From: Bacteroides pyogenes_A
GTDB lineage: Bacteria > Bacteroidota > Bacteroidia > Bacteroidales > Bacteroidaceae
Assembly (NCBI RefSeq): GCF_048595595.1
Contig: NZ_CP184347.1
DNA length: 64,000 nt
Strand: one strand, 5' to 3'
In this document: one piece after another, positions 32,439 through 41,905 of the stretch
How positions within the stretch are numbered: the stretch's first letter is position 1
Layout: each line of letters begins with the position of its first letter
The notes under the pieces: model-generated
Database searches by the model: none
Seen by the model: only the letters and a program-made list of their open reading frames with translations
Told to the model about the DNA's origin: nothing
Program-made: the position numbers and the translations under genes

Positions 32439-34267
32439 GGGCGGAACAAGTGTTTAAATTCATGCGAATAAAGCCGTGAAAGCCCTTCCCTGTGGTCGAT
32501 GGCATTTCCCACAATCAGCAGGGTCGTGAGCGTCAGATGATTCTCTTTCACAATCCGGGCGAGGTCTTTCAACTGTCCCCGGTATATCTTTTCCTCTTTC
32601 CACGTCAACTTGTAGCAGGCAGCTACCGGTGTTTCGGGCGGATAAGCCTGTAACAATTCTTCTTGAACCTGTTCTGCAATGGCGGCGCTGAGGTAGATGC
32701 ACATCGTGCTTTGCGAGCGTGCCAGCAGATGCAGTTTTTCTTTTTCAGGCATCGGTGTTCTGCCTTCTCCCCGGGTGAGGATGATGCTTTGCACCTTCTC
32801 GGGAATGGTGAATTGCGAACGCAGTGCAGCAGCCGCAGCTTGGAAAGAAGAGATGCCGGGAGTGATGTGGTAATTCATTCCGTATTGGTCGAAGAAAGCC
32901 ATCTGTTCGGCGATGGCTCCGTATATGCACGGGTCTCCCGTATGCAGGCGGACAACGAATTTCCCTTGATCGTAGAATTTCTTCATCAGGTCGAATTGTT
33001 CTTCCAGTGTCATGTCGGCGGAGCTGCGTACCGTAGCTCCGGGCTTGGCATATTGTGTCAGTTCGCGGGGCACCAGACTGCCGGCATATAAAATAAGGTC
33101 TGCCTTTTCGAGCATTTTCTTTCCCCGAACCGATATGAGTTCCGGGTCTCCCGGTCCGGCTCCTACTATTTCGATGTGCCCGTTATTGCGGTCGTTTGCT
33201 GCCGAGAGAGCCACGGCAAACGTAAAATGGTTGCCTTCAGAAAGCACACCTTTCTGTTTTCCAATCAGTAGCCTGCCGCCCTCCGAAGCGTGGATGGCGC
33301 AACTTTCCGCCACTCCGTACACTCCGGTCACCTCATAGACCTTATCCGACGGATGAGGCACTTCGATTCCCGCCAGTTCTTCTGCCCGGTGGTAGATGGC
33401 CAGCTCGCTGCCGGCAAACTCTTTATGAAGTTCGGCTATCAGTGCCTCGTCCTTTTTCAATTCGATAGTCGATACGCTTTTTATCGCCAATGGCGAAAGC
33501 CCGTTTTTCCGCAATGTCTCTTTCACGAACGAACCGACGCCTGCGGGCGAACAGTCTTTCCTGCATCCTGCCCCGATATGCAGCACCTGCGGATAGAAAC
33601 AAAGGACAGGAACGGTTGATGTTCGTTCACGGGGACTTACCGAAATCAGCAGCTCGTATCCGGTAGGCGGTATCTTTTCATACTGATAATAGATATCTAC
33701 GTGTGCCGGACAGGTACGTTCGAGCTCATCGGTTCCCTTGTCCTTACATTCCAACAGCAGGGCAGTCTTTTGCTTGCCCACGAAACGGAAGATCGCCCGG
33801 TTCATCTCGGCAGGAGTGGCAGAGGTTTTCCATCCGTAGCGCGAAGCCAACATATCCAATGCCCACAAGTCCTGATTGTCGCTTTGGGTGGTTACCACAG
33901 CCTCACCGCCCGTTATACCGGCAATGATACGCGCCAGTTCGTTGCCGCCACCGATATGTCCCGAAAGAACGGGAATAACGAAGCGCCCCGTGCTGTCTAC
34001 ATTGATAACTGCCGGGTCGGCATACTTATTCCGTATGCAGTCGGCGATGCTTCTTACGCAGATGCCCAATGCTCCGACGAACACGATCGATTTGAAGTCG
34101 GCGAAATGCGCCTTCATGAAGCCGCTGTACGAACTCACCGGCTCGCACCCTTCCACTTCTCCTTTAATATATATGACGGAATCGCCCAGTTCTCTCCGGA
34201 TTGTTTCGGCTACGGGAAGTCCCGCTTCGGAAATAACGACAATGGCTGTTCGGATACTCTTTTTCAT
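32435..34267 (-). CDS. Fused cobalt-precorrin-5A hydrolase (CbiG) and precorrin-4 C11-methyltransferase (CbiF/CobM)
   Basis: 610 residues with two modules. Residues 1-350 are CbiG: FKSIVFVGALGICVRSIADCI, DSTGRFVIPVLSGHIGGGNELARIIA and the GAGCRKDCSPAGVG segment (CbiG-C domain). Residues about 355-610 are an SAM-dependent corrin methyltransferase, IEIVGAGPGDPELISVRGKK, TGDPCIYGAIAEQMAF, with the LYAGSLVPRELTQYAKPGA motif that marks CobM/CbiF (C11) rather than the C17 enzyme. Cytoplasmic ring-contraction steps of anaerobic B12 synthesis. It is the first gene of a two-gene operon divergent from the riboswitch-controlled operon; a minus-strand -7 box is at 34308-34315. Confidence 0.92.
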   Translation of the reverse strand: MKKSIRTAIVVISEAGLPVAETIRRELGDSVIYIKGEVEGCEPVSSYSGFMKAHFADFKSIVFVGALGICVRSIADCIRNKYADPAVINVDSTGRFVIPVLSGHIGGGNELARIIAGITGGEAVVTTQSDNQDLWALDMLASRYGWKTSATPAEMNRAIFRFVGKQKTALLLECKDKGTDELERTCPAHVDIYYQYEKIPPTGYELLISVSPRERTSTVPVLCFYPQVLHIGAGCRKDCSPAGVGSFVKETLRKNGLSPLAIKSVSTIELKKDEALIAELHKEFAGSELAIYHRAEELAGIEVPHPSDKVYEVTGVYGVAESCAIHASEGGRLLIGKQKGVLSEGNHFTFAVALSAANDRNNGHIEIVGAGPGDPELISVRGKKMLEKADLILYAGSLVPRELTQYAKPGATVRSSADMTLEEQFDLMKKFYDQGKFVVRLHTGDPCIYGAIAEQMAFFDQYGMNYHITPGISSFQAAAAALRSQFTIPEKVQSIILTRGEGRTPMPEKEKLHLLARSQSTMCIYLSAAIAEQVQEELLQAYPPETPVAACYKLTWKEEKIYRGQLKDLARIVKENHLTLTTLLIVGNAIDHREGLSRLYSHEFKHLFRP

Positions 34268-34307
34268 TCTAATGCTGATTCGTTATCAATGAGAATATGT
34301 AGTCCTG

Positions 34308-34315
34308 CAAAAATA
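34308..34315 (-). promoter_or_regulatory. -7 box of the CbiG-CbiF / CbiJ-CbiD operon
   Basis: Minus-strand TATTTTTG (plus CAAAAATA) about 40 bp before the CbiG-CbiF start. The leader is too short for a cobalamin riboswitch on this side. Confidence 0.5.
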
Positions 34316-34409
34316 CAATAATAATTAGTTTTGACACAGGTCGTTCCGTCTATTTTTCGCTTTGCTGAAAATATTTTTAGATATGTTATGAGATACGAAT
34401 TAAAACCCT

Positions 34410-34417
34410 TATTTTTG
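34410..34417 (+). promoter_or_regulatory. -7 box of the riboswitch-controlled B12 operon
   Basis: TATTTTTG immediately upstream of the cobalamin riboswitch; transcription would begin near 34424. Confidence 0.55.
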
Positions 34418-34429
34418 TTCCGCTTTTGG

Positions 34430-34629
34430 TGATGTTCTCAGTCGTCCGGCTGAGCATAAAGGGAATCCGGTGAAATTCCGGAACAGTGCCCGCTACTGTA
34501 ACATCCGTTTGTCGAGAGTCCACTACTGCCACTGTGTGCATGCGTACGGGAAGGCGGACTTTCGGGATGAAGTCAGGAAACCTGCCAAAATAGAAATGTG
34601 GTATTTTGTTCTCGGGGATAAGAACATGA
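34430..34629 (+). promoter_or_regulatory. Cobalamin (B12) riboswitch
   Basis: The 200-nt leader has the conserved core of the cobalamin riboswitch: GGGAATCCGGTG-AAATTCCGG (34461 onward), the GAACAGTGCCCGCTACTGT element, and the B12-box variant AGTCAGGAAACCTGCC (34571-34586). A closing P1 helix can form between ATGTTCT (34432-34438) and AGAACAT (34621-34627). It should switch off expression of the receptor/chelatase operon when cobalamin is plentiful. The platform lies near the start codon; I saw no clear terminator after it, so control may be at translation initiation. Confidence 0.95.
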
Positions 34630-34665
34630 CTATTGATAATTAATTCATTTTTTATTTTTTCTAAA

Positions 34666-36855
34666 ATGTTGCAGAAGACAGTTTTGGCCTTTGCGTTGGC
34701 CTTTGCGTGTTGTGTGGCGTCGGCTCAGGTGACTGTGAAAGGACGTGTACTGGATGCCGGGACAGGAGAGCCTCTGGCGGGTGTTAATGTTCGTGTGGAT
34801 CATAGCCTGAAAGGCGGAACGACAAATGCGAAGGGAGAGTTTACGGTGAAAGATTTGCCCGCGGGCAAGCAAACGTTTCGAATCACCCATGTGGGCTACG
34901 AGCCCCTTCGTTACTCCACCTCCAAGAGTGTGGCGAATCTCATGCTCCGAATGACGGAGAGCCATAACAACCTCGGTCAGGTAGTCGTTACCGGAACCGG
35001 AACGCACCGGAGAATGGCCGATAGTCCCATTCCGGTGAACGTGATCACTGCAAAAGATATTCGCGACGCCAATATCGGGACATTGGAAGAGGCTTTGACC
35101 AAACTGACTTCTTCATTTTCTTTTTCCACCACCGGCATGGGGACGGAGATGCTCATCAACGGCTTGAACAGCAACTATATATTGATTTTAGTGAACGGGC
35201 GGAAGATGATTGGCGACGACGCCCTGATGCGGGTGGATATGGCCAATGTAAAGCGGATAGAGATACTGAACGGTTCGGCATCCGCCTTGTACGGTAGCGA
35301 TGCCATCGGCGGAGTGGTCAACATTATTACCGACGACAGCAGAAATTCCGTCGACGCTTCGAGTACGACACGGGTAAGCAACCACGGACGCTTCACGGAA
35401 TCGGTGAATCTTGATGTGAATGCCGGAAAGTTTTCTTCATATACCTCCTATCGGCGGCAGCAGTCCGAAGGCTGGCAACTGAATCCGATGGCAGAAACGG
35501 TAAACAAGAAAACCAAGGAGACGGAGCTGAAGCCTACCGACAAACAGGCTTTTACGGGATTCTATGCCAACACCGTCAGCCAGCGCTTCTCTTTTACGCC
35601 GAGCAATCGCATGACTTTGTACGCTCAAGGCTCGTTTTATAATTTTCTGACTAAGCGTCCGGTAAGCGAATATAAGTACAACCTTTATCATACCGACTAT
35701 ACGTACGGATTCGGGATGAAGTATATGGTGAATAAACGGGCATATATCGACGCTGACTTTTATTCGGACAACTATAAATCTTCTTATGACTATATAAAGG
35801 AAGACAAAGAGTTTAAGGTAGGCGATAAGGAAACGCGGAAAGAAGTGACGCTTTATCGGGGAAATATCAAAAGCATTGTGAAGCTGAATGAGCGGAACAA
35901 GCTGTCCGCCGGGTTGGAATATCTGGACGAGAAGTTGACGAGCGAGTCGGATAAGGTGTCTGATAAAACCCTTTACACACTGGCATTGTACGCACAAGAC
36001 GAATGGAAGATTACCAAAGGCCTTGAAGCGGTTATCGGCATGCGATACATCTACAACGAAACGTTCGGCGACCATTTTACGCCCACCGCTTCTTTGATGT
36101 ATAAGGAAGGAGCGTTCCGTACCCGGTTCTCTTTTGCGACAGGCTTCCGCACTCCGGCACTTTCGCAGATATACGGAACGAACTATTCGAAGAAGGAGAA
36201 TCGCTACACCATCGGCAACCTGAAGCTCGATCCCGAAGAGAGCAAAAACTTCACTTTAAACATGGAATATACAAAAGCATGGTTCTCAGCCTCTCTGACA
36301 GGCTATCTCAATAATGTGAAGAATATGCTCTGGTATCTTCCGATAAGCGATGAAGAAGCCGCGAAGTACGGCACATTCGATGCGCCCGTGTATCAACGCG
36401 CCAACCTCCATAAAGTGCGTATCAAAGGGGCGAATGTGAATGTAAACGCTTATCTCGGTCTGGGATTCAATGTCGGCACCGGATATTCGCTCATAGACGG
36501 AAAGAACCTGATTACGGGGAAAAGGCTCGACAAGAGCGTCAAATATGCGGGCAATGTGAATGCCCAATGGTCTAAGAACTGGGGATTGTACGGACTGAAC
36601 ATCAATATGGTGGGGCGCGGACAGGGACGGAGATATTCCGAGACGTACGATTATCATTCTTCCGGTTTTATGTTGTGGGACCTGAACACCGGTCATACGT
36701 TCAACCTGAAGCACTTTATGCTCAACGCAGGGTTGGGTGTGGAAAACCTGTTCGATTGGTGCGACGACCGTCCTTGGAATTCAAGCAAGCCTTATGCTAC
36801 AGTTACGCCGGGCAGGGCTTTTTATGCCAGCCTGACTGTTCGGTTCAGAAAATAG
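34666..36855 (+). CDS. TonB-dependent outer-membrane receptor, BtuB-like, with CarboxypepD_reg-like domain
   Basis: 729 residues from ATG 34666, which gives a signal peptide ending CCVASAQ; the reading from 34633 uses TTG and adds a poor N-terminus. After the signal: a CarboxypepD_reg-like domain (VTVKGRVLDAGTGEPLAGVNV, residues about 22-95), a plug (VVVTGTGTHRRMADSPIPVNVITAKDI ... LYGSDAIGGVVNIIT), and a 22-strand barrel ending YASLTVRFRK. Directly behind a cobalamin riboswitch, so it most likely imports cobalamin or a corrinoid across the outer membrane, driven by TonB. It is first in a five-gene operon. Confidence 0.93.
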   Translation: MLQKTVLAFALAFACCVASAQVTVKGRVLDAGTGEPLAGVNVRVDHSLKGGTTNAKGEFTVKDLPAGKQTFRITHVGYEPLRYSTSKSVANLMLRMTESHNNLGQVVVTGTGTHRRMADSPIPVNVITAKDIRDANIGTLEEALTKLTSSFSFSTTGMGTEMLINGLNSNYILILVNGRKMIGDDALMRVDMANVKRIEILNGSASALYGSDAIGGVVNIITDDSRNSVDASSTTRVSNHGRFTESVNLDVNAGKFSSYTSYRRQQSEGWQLNPMAETVNKKTKETELKPTDKQAFTGFYANTVSQRFSFTPSNRMTLYAQGSFYNFLTKRPVSEYKYNLYHTDYTYGFGMKYMVNKRAYIDADFYSDNYKSSYDYIKEDKEFKVGDKETRKEVTLYRGNIKSIVKLNERNKLSAGLEYLDEKLTSESDKVSDKTLYTLALYAQDEWKITKGLEAVIGMRYIYNETFGDHFTPTASLMYKEGAFRTRFSFATGFRTPALSQIYGTNYSKKENRYTIGNLKLDPEESKNFTLNMEYTKAWFSASLTGYLNNVKNMLWYLPISDEEAAKYGTFDAPVYQRANLHKVRIKGANVNVNAYLGLGFNVGTGYSLIDGKNLITGKRLDKSVKYAGNVNAQWSKNWGLYGLNINMVGRGQGRRYSETYDYHSSGFMLWDLNTGHTFNLKHFMLNAGLGVENLFDWCDDRPWNSSKPYATVTPGRAFYASLTVRFRK

Positions 36856-36862
36856 GAATGGA

Positions 36863-37555
36863 ATGACGCTCCAACCGGTTTATATTGTCTCTTTGGGGCC
36901 GGGAGATCCCGGACTGATTGCTTTGCATGGCGCGGATGTACTGCGTCGTGCAGACATCGTTTTCTGTCCGGAAACGAAAGCCGGCTCCCGTTCTGCGGAT
37001 TTCCTGAAGAAGCTGGACGTGAACGAAAGCCGCATCCGTTGTTATCAGCTTCCTATGAACAAGGAACGCGCTCAGGCTTACGCCGCGTACGACCGCCTTT
37101 TCGAAGAGGTCGTTTCGCGTTACTCTCAAGGAGAGTGCGTGGCTGTGGTGGCCGAAGGAGATGCCGGTTTCTATTCTTCTACGCGCTATCTATCCGGCAA
37201 GCTGAAAACCGCCGCGATTCCCGTCGTCCGGATTGCCGGCATCCCGGCTTTTATCGCAGCGGCGGCATCTGTCGGCTTGCCGTTGACGGAGCAGGAAGAA
37301 CGGCTGACGGTCTATCCGGGGAGAATAGATGCGGAAATGCTTCGCCGCGTGGAGTCGGGCGCCGAAGTGGCTGTGGTGATGAAGCTGTCGCAATGCGAAC
37401 CCGAACTCAAGCGATTGCTCCGGTCGGGCGAGAACTCAGTGTGGCACTATTTTGAGAATGTCGGTTCGCATGAAGAGTTTTACACCTGCGACAAAGAACA
37501 AATAGCAAAGAGAACATTTCCTTATTTCTCTTTACTCATAATAAAAAGCGTATGA
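36863..37555 (+). CDS. cobI: Precorrin-2 C20-methyltransferase
   Basis: 230 residues of the tetrapyrrole methyltransferase fold: VYIVSLGPGDPGLIALHGADVLRRADIVFCP (SAM-binding GxGPGD-type loop), then VVAEGDAGFYSSTRYLS and IAGIPAFIAAAASVGLPLTEQEERLTVYPG. These are typical for CobI/CbiL, which methylates (cobalt-)precorrin-2 at C20. It lies 7 bp after the btuB-like gene and its TGA overlaps the ATG of the next receptor gene (37552-37555), so it is translated as part of the riboswitch operon. Confidence 0.92.
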   Translation: MTLQPVYIVSLGPGDPGLIALHGADVLRRADIVFCPETKAGSRSADFLKKLDVNESRIRCYQLPMNKERAQAYAAYDRLFEEVVSRYSQGECVAVVAEGDAGFYSSTRYLSGKLKTAAIPVVRIAGIPAFIAAAASVGLPLTEQEERLTVYPGRIDAEMLRRVESGAEVAVVMKLSQCEPELKRLLRSGENSVWHYFENVGSHEEFYTCDKEQIAKRTFPYFSLLIIKSV

Positions 37556-39621
37556 TGAAACCGGTTCTGACAATTGTAACGGGATGTTTCCTTCTGTTGT
37601 GCGGAAGGAGTGAAGCGTGTGCGCAACAACATGTGACTCTTCAGGATTCTCTGCCCGAGGTTGTGGTGACAGGCACGGGAACGGAGCATTATCTGAAAGA
37701 CGCGCCCGTGCAGACCGAAGTGATCAGCCGGAAGATGCTCGACCAATATGCGGGGCGAAGCCTCGAAGAAATGTTAGGAGGCTTGTGTGCTTCTCTCCGA
37801 TTCAGCCCGGGTGATATGGGGAGTAATATCCAGCTGAACGGGATGACGAACGATTATATCCTCATTCTGCTGAACGGGAAACGGATCAACGGAGACATTG
37901 GCGGACAGAACGACTTGAGTATGATTAACCCCGATAACATTGAGCGCATCGAGATCGTAAAAGGCGCCTCATCGTCTCTTTATGGGAGTGATGCCATTGC
38001 GGGGGTGATTAATATCATTACAAAGAAAAACCGCGATCCGTTCAGTGTTACCAACCGGACACGGGTTGGTTGTTACGGCGATCTCTCCCAGAGTAACACA
38101 ATCGGACTTAAGCATGGCAAGCTGAATTCCACAACATCTGTCAACCTGAAGCATACCGACGGATGGAGAAACACCGATAAGGAATGGTTTCATTACGATT
38201 TGCTTGACGGGAGTGTCTCGAAAACAGTGAGCCGCTCTACCCATTACACGCTGGCGGAAGAATTGGCTTACAAGCTTAATGAGAGGATTTCTTTATCGGC
38301 TTCCGCCTCTTTCTACCAGAAGTGGATCAAACGCTCGTTCGGCCCGTATCAATACAATCGTTACGACTACCATTACCGCAATCAGAGTTATGCTGCGGGA
38401 GCGAAGTATCAATGGGGAAACAGAGATTATCTGACCTTTGATTTGTCTTATGACCGCTATAACTACTATTTCGATTATACCCAGACGGAAACGACCAGTC
38501 TTTTCGATCAAAGCACGCCGCCTCAACGGCTCATCTATTATCCGGGAATGAGAATCTTGCAAACCTCGCAGCGTAAAGTGCTGGGGCTTGCCAAGGGCGT
38601 GTTTTACCTGGGGGAGAAGAACATCCTGAATGCGGGTGTAGAATATATGTGGGATAAACTGGTGGCTCCCATAAGGATGGCAAAGGGCGAAGCGTCGGTA
38701 TATACTCTTTCGGCTTATGTGCAGGATGAGTGGACGGTTGTTCCCGACTTTGTACTCACCGGGGGGATGAGGCTCGTTCACCACAAGGAGTTCGGGCAGG
38801 AACTGACTCCGAAAATTGCGGCTATGTATAAGTGGCGTAATTTGAATTTCCGCGCAACTTACTCTCTGGGGTTCAAAGCGCCTACCGTTAAAGAGCTTTA
38901 TTACGACTATATGACGGCTATTATGGGTACTAAGTTGAAAGCTTATTACGGAAATACCGCACTGAACCCCCAGACTTCTCATTATTATTCCGCCGGTGTA
39001 GAATATAAAGGAAAGAAACTGAGCATTTCGGTAACGGGATATTACAACAGGCTTCGGAATATGATTGAGCTGACGGTGGTTCCCACATCACCCGAAGACA
39101 AACTTCTTGAGGTGGAGGAGACGTTGCAATACAACAATTTGTCGAAAGCCCGGTCTGCCGGTGCGGATATTACGTTCGACTATCAACTTCTGCCTTCTCT
39201 CGCCATTGGCGGCAGCTATAGCTACGTAGATGCGAAAGCTCAATACGCAGCCGATATAAAGAGTCAGGAGTATATGAAGTATCTGCCCGTCAACGCGACG
39301 GCTTATCACAATGCTACGTGGAAAGCGTTGTGGACTCACGCTTGGAAGAGGTATAAGCTCGGAGTAGGCTTGTTCGGCAGCTATCGTTCCACCAAATACT
39401 ATATTACGAACGGTAATGGAAGTCCTTATCAGCTGTGGAGACTGAATACTTCACACTCTCTTCTTCGTTTCAAGAAGTGGACGGCGGATTTCAACGCGGG
39501 CATAGACAACCTGTTCAACTATATCGACGATACTCCGTTTGGCAGAAACAGGGGAACGACAAATCCCGGAAGAACTTATTATCTGTCCTGCTCTCTTAAA
39601 TTCACGAATAAAAATAAATAA
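37552..39621 (+). CDS. Second TonB-dependent receptor of the B12 operon
   Basis: 689 residues: signal peptide ending SEACAQ, a plug (LPEVVVTGTGTEHYLKDAPVQTEVISRKML ... LYGSDAIAGVINIIT), and a barrel ending YYLSCSLKFTNK. Unlike the first receptor it lacks the N-terminal CarboxypepD_reg domain, so it looks like a classical BtuB. Under the same riboswitch, it may take a different corrinoid, cobalt chelate or tetrapyrrole precursor. The neighbouring exported chelatases hint at porphyrin or cobalt handling, but this is inference. Confidence 0.92.
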   Translation: MMKPVLTIVTGCFLLLCGRSEACAQQHVTLQDSLPEVVVTGTGTEHYLKDAPVQTEVISRKMLDQYAGRSLEEMLGGLCASLRFSPGDMGSNIQLNGMTNDYILILLNGKRINGDIGGQNDLSMINPDNIERIEIVKGASSSLYGSDAIAGVINIITKKNRDPFSVTNRTRVGCYGDLSQSNTIGLKHGKLNSTTSVNLKHTDGWRNTDKEWFHYDLLDGSVSKTVSRSTHYTLAEELAYKLNERISLSASASFYQKWIKRSFGPYQYNRYDYHYRNQSYAAGAKYQWGNRDYLTFDLSYDRYNYYFDYTQTETTSLFDQSTPPQRLIYYPGMRILQTSQRKVLGLAKGVFYLGEKNILNAGVEYMWDKLVAPIRMAKGEASVYTLSAYVQDEWTVVPDFVLTGGMRLVHHKEFGQELTPKIAAMYKWRNLNFRATYSLGFKAPTVKELYYDYMTAIMGTKLKAYYGNTALNPQTSHYYSAGVEYKGKKLSISVTGYYNRLRNMIELTVVPTSPEDKLLEVEETLQYNNLSKARSAGADITFDYQLLPSLAIGGSYSYVDAKAQYAADIKSQEYMKYLPVNATAYHNATWKALWTHAWKRYKLGVGLFGSYRSTKYYITNGNGSPYQLWRLNTSHSLLRFKKWTADFNAGIDNLFNYIDDTPFGRNRGTTNPGRTYYLSCSLKFTNKNK

Positions 39622-39648
39622 ACGTATAACCTGTAAAATTATGTGATT

Positions 39649-40782
39649 ATGAAAAGGAAACATTTTTTGTTGGCGGCCTGCATGCTCGTTTGCGGAGCGC
39701 TATGTTTGTCTTCTTGCGGTGATGACGACGGAAAAGGGAGCACTTCGAACCCGGTTGAATCCGTTGTTATGGAATCTAAAAAGTCTGATACGGCCATTCT
39801 TCTTTGCACTTTCGGAAGCACGTTCGAAGAGTCTATCAAAACTTACGATGCGATTATAAAAGATTATAAGACGGCTTTCCCAAACACGGATGTTTATCTT
39901 TCGTTCACTTCGCACACTTGTGTCAACCGTGTGAAGGCAGCCACGAAAATAGACCGCTATCAGCCCGATTTATGGTTGAGGGCATTAGGTAAAGCGGGCT
40001 ATAAGAGAGTAGCCGTTCAGTCGCTCCATGTGATTCCGGGAGAAGAGTATCTGAGCTTGATGAATACCTACGTGAAGAAGGAGTTTATGATCAGCCGCTA
40101 CCCCAAGGTGAAGGTGCTGAAAAGCGAGAATCTGCTTTCCGAAGACGATGACTCGGAAAAAGTTGCAAAGGTTCTGTATGATGCTTATAAAAAACGACTC
40201 GACGACAAGAAGAACATTGTTCTTTTCATGGGACACGGAAATCCGGATAAAAGCTATGCTCCCGCCAATACCAAATATACGGATCTGGAAAAAGAGATGC
40301 ATGAGCTGGCTGCCAACAAGAATGTCTTTGTCGGCACGGTAGACTACGGAGATATGCTCTTCTTCCCCGAAGTGGAGGAAGGCGAGGAAGTGCCTAAAGA
40401 TGAAGAGGTGCCCGATACTTATATCTATAAGAAACTGAAAAACTATTGCAGTAAAAACAACTTGCAGCCTTCGGATATAACCATCTACCTTGCTTCGGTT
40501 ATGTCTATAGCCGGCGATCATGCTCACAACGATATGTGGGGGCTTGAAGATGACGATAATAAGGTGGGCGAAGCTACTCTTTACTCTGAATTCAGCTGGA
40601 GGCTGAAATTGCAGAAGATGGGATTCAAAATCGACATGACGGAGAGCCATCACGGCGAAACGGGCAAGTGCACCATCAAAGGTTTGGGTGACTATCCGGC
40701 TATTCGCGCCATCTGGCTGGATCATTTGAAGAAGAAATATAATGACGAAGGGGCCTGGGAAACGGGTGAGGATTATCAATAA
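39649..40782 (+). CDS. cbiK: Exported CbiK-type cobaltochelatase lipoprotein
   Basis: 377 residues from ATG 39649. A lipoprotein signal (LCLSS-Cys23) precedes the chelatase domain. Sequence marks of CbiK are LLCTFGSTFEESIKTYDAI, VYLSFTSHTCVNRV, VAVQSLHVIPGEEY, FMGHGNPDKSY (His196) and SIAGDHAHNDMWG (His291), the two metal-site histidines of the sirohydrochlorin cobaltochelatase family. Being lipid-anchored it acts outside the cytoplasm, as known for the periplasmic CbiK of Desulfovibrio. It may insert or remove metal in an imported tetrapyrrole. A second homologue follows after 23 bp. A 21-bp tandem duplication covers the stop codon. Confidence 0.88.
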   Translation: MKRKHFLLAACMLVCGALCLSSCGDDDGKGSTSNPVESVVMESKKSDTAILLCTFGSTFEESIKTYDAIIKDYKTAFPNTDVYLSFTSHTCVNRVKAATKIDRYQPDLWLRALGKAGYKRVAVQSLHVIPGEEYLSLMNTYVKKEFMISRYPKVKVLKSENLLSEDDDSEKVAKVLYDAYKKRLDDKKNIVLFMGHGNPDKSYAPANTKYTDLEKEMHELAANKNVFVGTVDYGDMLFFPEVEEGEEVPKDEEVPDTYIYKKLKNYCSKNNLQPSDITIYLASVMSIAGDHAHNDMWGLEDDDNKVGEATLYSEFSWRLKLQKMGFKIDMTESHHGETGKCTIKGLGDYPAIRAIWLDHLKKKYNDEGAWETGEDYQ

Positions 40783-40805
40783 ACTGGTGAGGATTATCAG
40801 TAAAT

Positions 40806-41807
40806 ATGAGGAAATTGAAGTTTATTCTGTTTTTGTACTTGTTTGCTTTTATCCCTTCTTGTATGGCGCAGACCGTTGAAAGAGAAAAGGCGATTCATCC
40901 CGGCGGTGACAGCGAACCGGCTGTCATCGCTGCCGAAATAAAGACGGTGAAGCGCCACGACAAAGCGCTCCTGCTGGTTACTTTCGGCAGCAGTTGGGAT
41001 GTCCCTCACTGTACGTACCGCCGGATGAAAGAGCAGTTTGCGCAAGCCTTCCCCGATATGGATGTGTATCTCTCTTTCACCTCCGGCATTTGCCGGAAGC
41101 GTTGCGCGGCGAATGGGAAGGGGGCTTTCCACGACCCCGAACATTGGTTGCAAGCTTTCGCGAAGGCGGGCTACCGGACGGTGGGCGTGCAGTCGCTTCA
41201 TCTGATACCCGGAAAGGAATACCACGATGTGGAGCGAACCGTCGATGCTTTCCGGAAGGAACCGGCCGCTTCGTCCCGGCAAATGGAGATTGCTTTGGCG
41301 GGTCCGTTGCTGAAGACCCGTGACGATGTGAACCGTGTGGCGGAACTTTTGCACGCAAGATTCCGCAGCGAAGTGGAGGCGGGCAGTGTGGTGGTGCTGA
41401 TGGGACACGGCAAACCCGAGAAGTACACGGTGGGCGACGGCAATTTCCGCTATACGATGATGGAAGAATCGTTGCAGAAGATGCACCCGAATTACTTTGT
41501 CGGCACGGTGGATATGGAAGGCAATCTGGTGGAAGACATGATCCGCCGTATGCAGCATGGAGGCCATCGTTCGGGACGCGTCATTTGCTACCCGCTTCTT
41601 TCCGTAGCCGGCGACCATGCCAACAACGATATGTGCGGCGGCGAGGGTGAAGAAGCCGAAGAAGGAAGCTGGCGTTACGAACTGACGCGCGCCGGATACG
41701 CTTGTCCGTTGGCTAACTGTCTGATCGAGGGATTGGCAGACCGCCGGGAGATTGTCGGCCATTGGATCGGACAGATGAGAAAAGCTCTGGCATCGCTTCG
41801 CAAATAA
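40806..41807 (+). CDS. cbiK: Second exported CbiK-type cobaltochelatase
   Basis: 333 residues with a cleavable signal peptide (FAFIPSCMAQ) instead of an obvious lipid anchor, although its SC-MAQ could also be a weak lipobox. The chelatase marks match the preceding gene: LLVTFGSSWDVPHCTYRRMKE, VYLSFTSGICRKR, VGVQSLHLIPGKEYHDVE, VLMGHGKPEKYT and SVAGDHANNDMCG, so both metal histidines are kept. It is the last gene of the riboswitch operon and ends about 100 bp before a strong stem-loop. The two homologues are well diverged, suggesting different substrates or partners. Confidence 0.87.
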   Translation: MRKLKFILFLYLFAFIPSCMAQTVEREKAIHPGGDSEPAVIAAEIKTVKRHDKALLLVTFGSSWDVPHCTYRRMKEQFAQAFPDMDVYLSFTSGICRKRCAANGKGAFHDPEHWLQAFAKAGYRTVGVQSLHLIPGKEYHDVERTVDAFRKEPAASSRQMEIALAGPLLKTRDDVNRVAELLHARFRSEVEAGSVVVLMGHGKPEKYTVGDGNFRYTMMEESLQKMHPNYFVGTVDMEGNLVEDMIRRMQHGGHRSGRVICYPLLSVAGDHANNDMCGGEGEEAEEGSWRYELTRAGYACPLANCLIEGLADRREIVGHWIGQMRKALASLRK

Positions 41808-41905
41808 GGGAAGATGAGGCTGCTACAAGCAATACGCCGGATTAGGCAGATTGCATAAAGAGGTATATTGAACTGCATTTTTTGAAATATCCACGAAATA
41901 AAGTA

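Noticed and set aside
37552..39621. SusC-type receptor for glycans
   Set aside because: No SusD partner follows and the N-terminal domain of SusC is missing; the B12 riboswitch and CobI neighbour argue for BtuB-like function.
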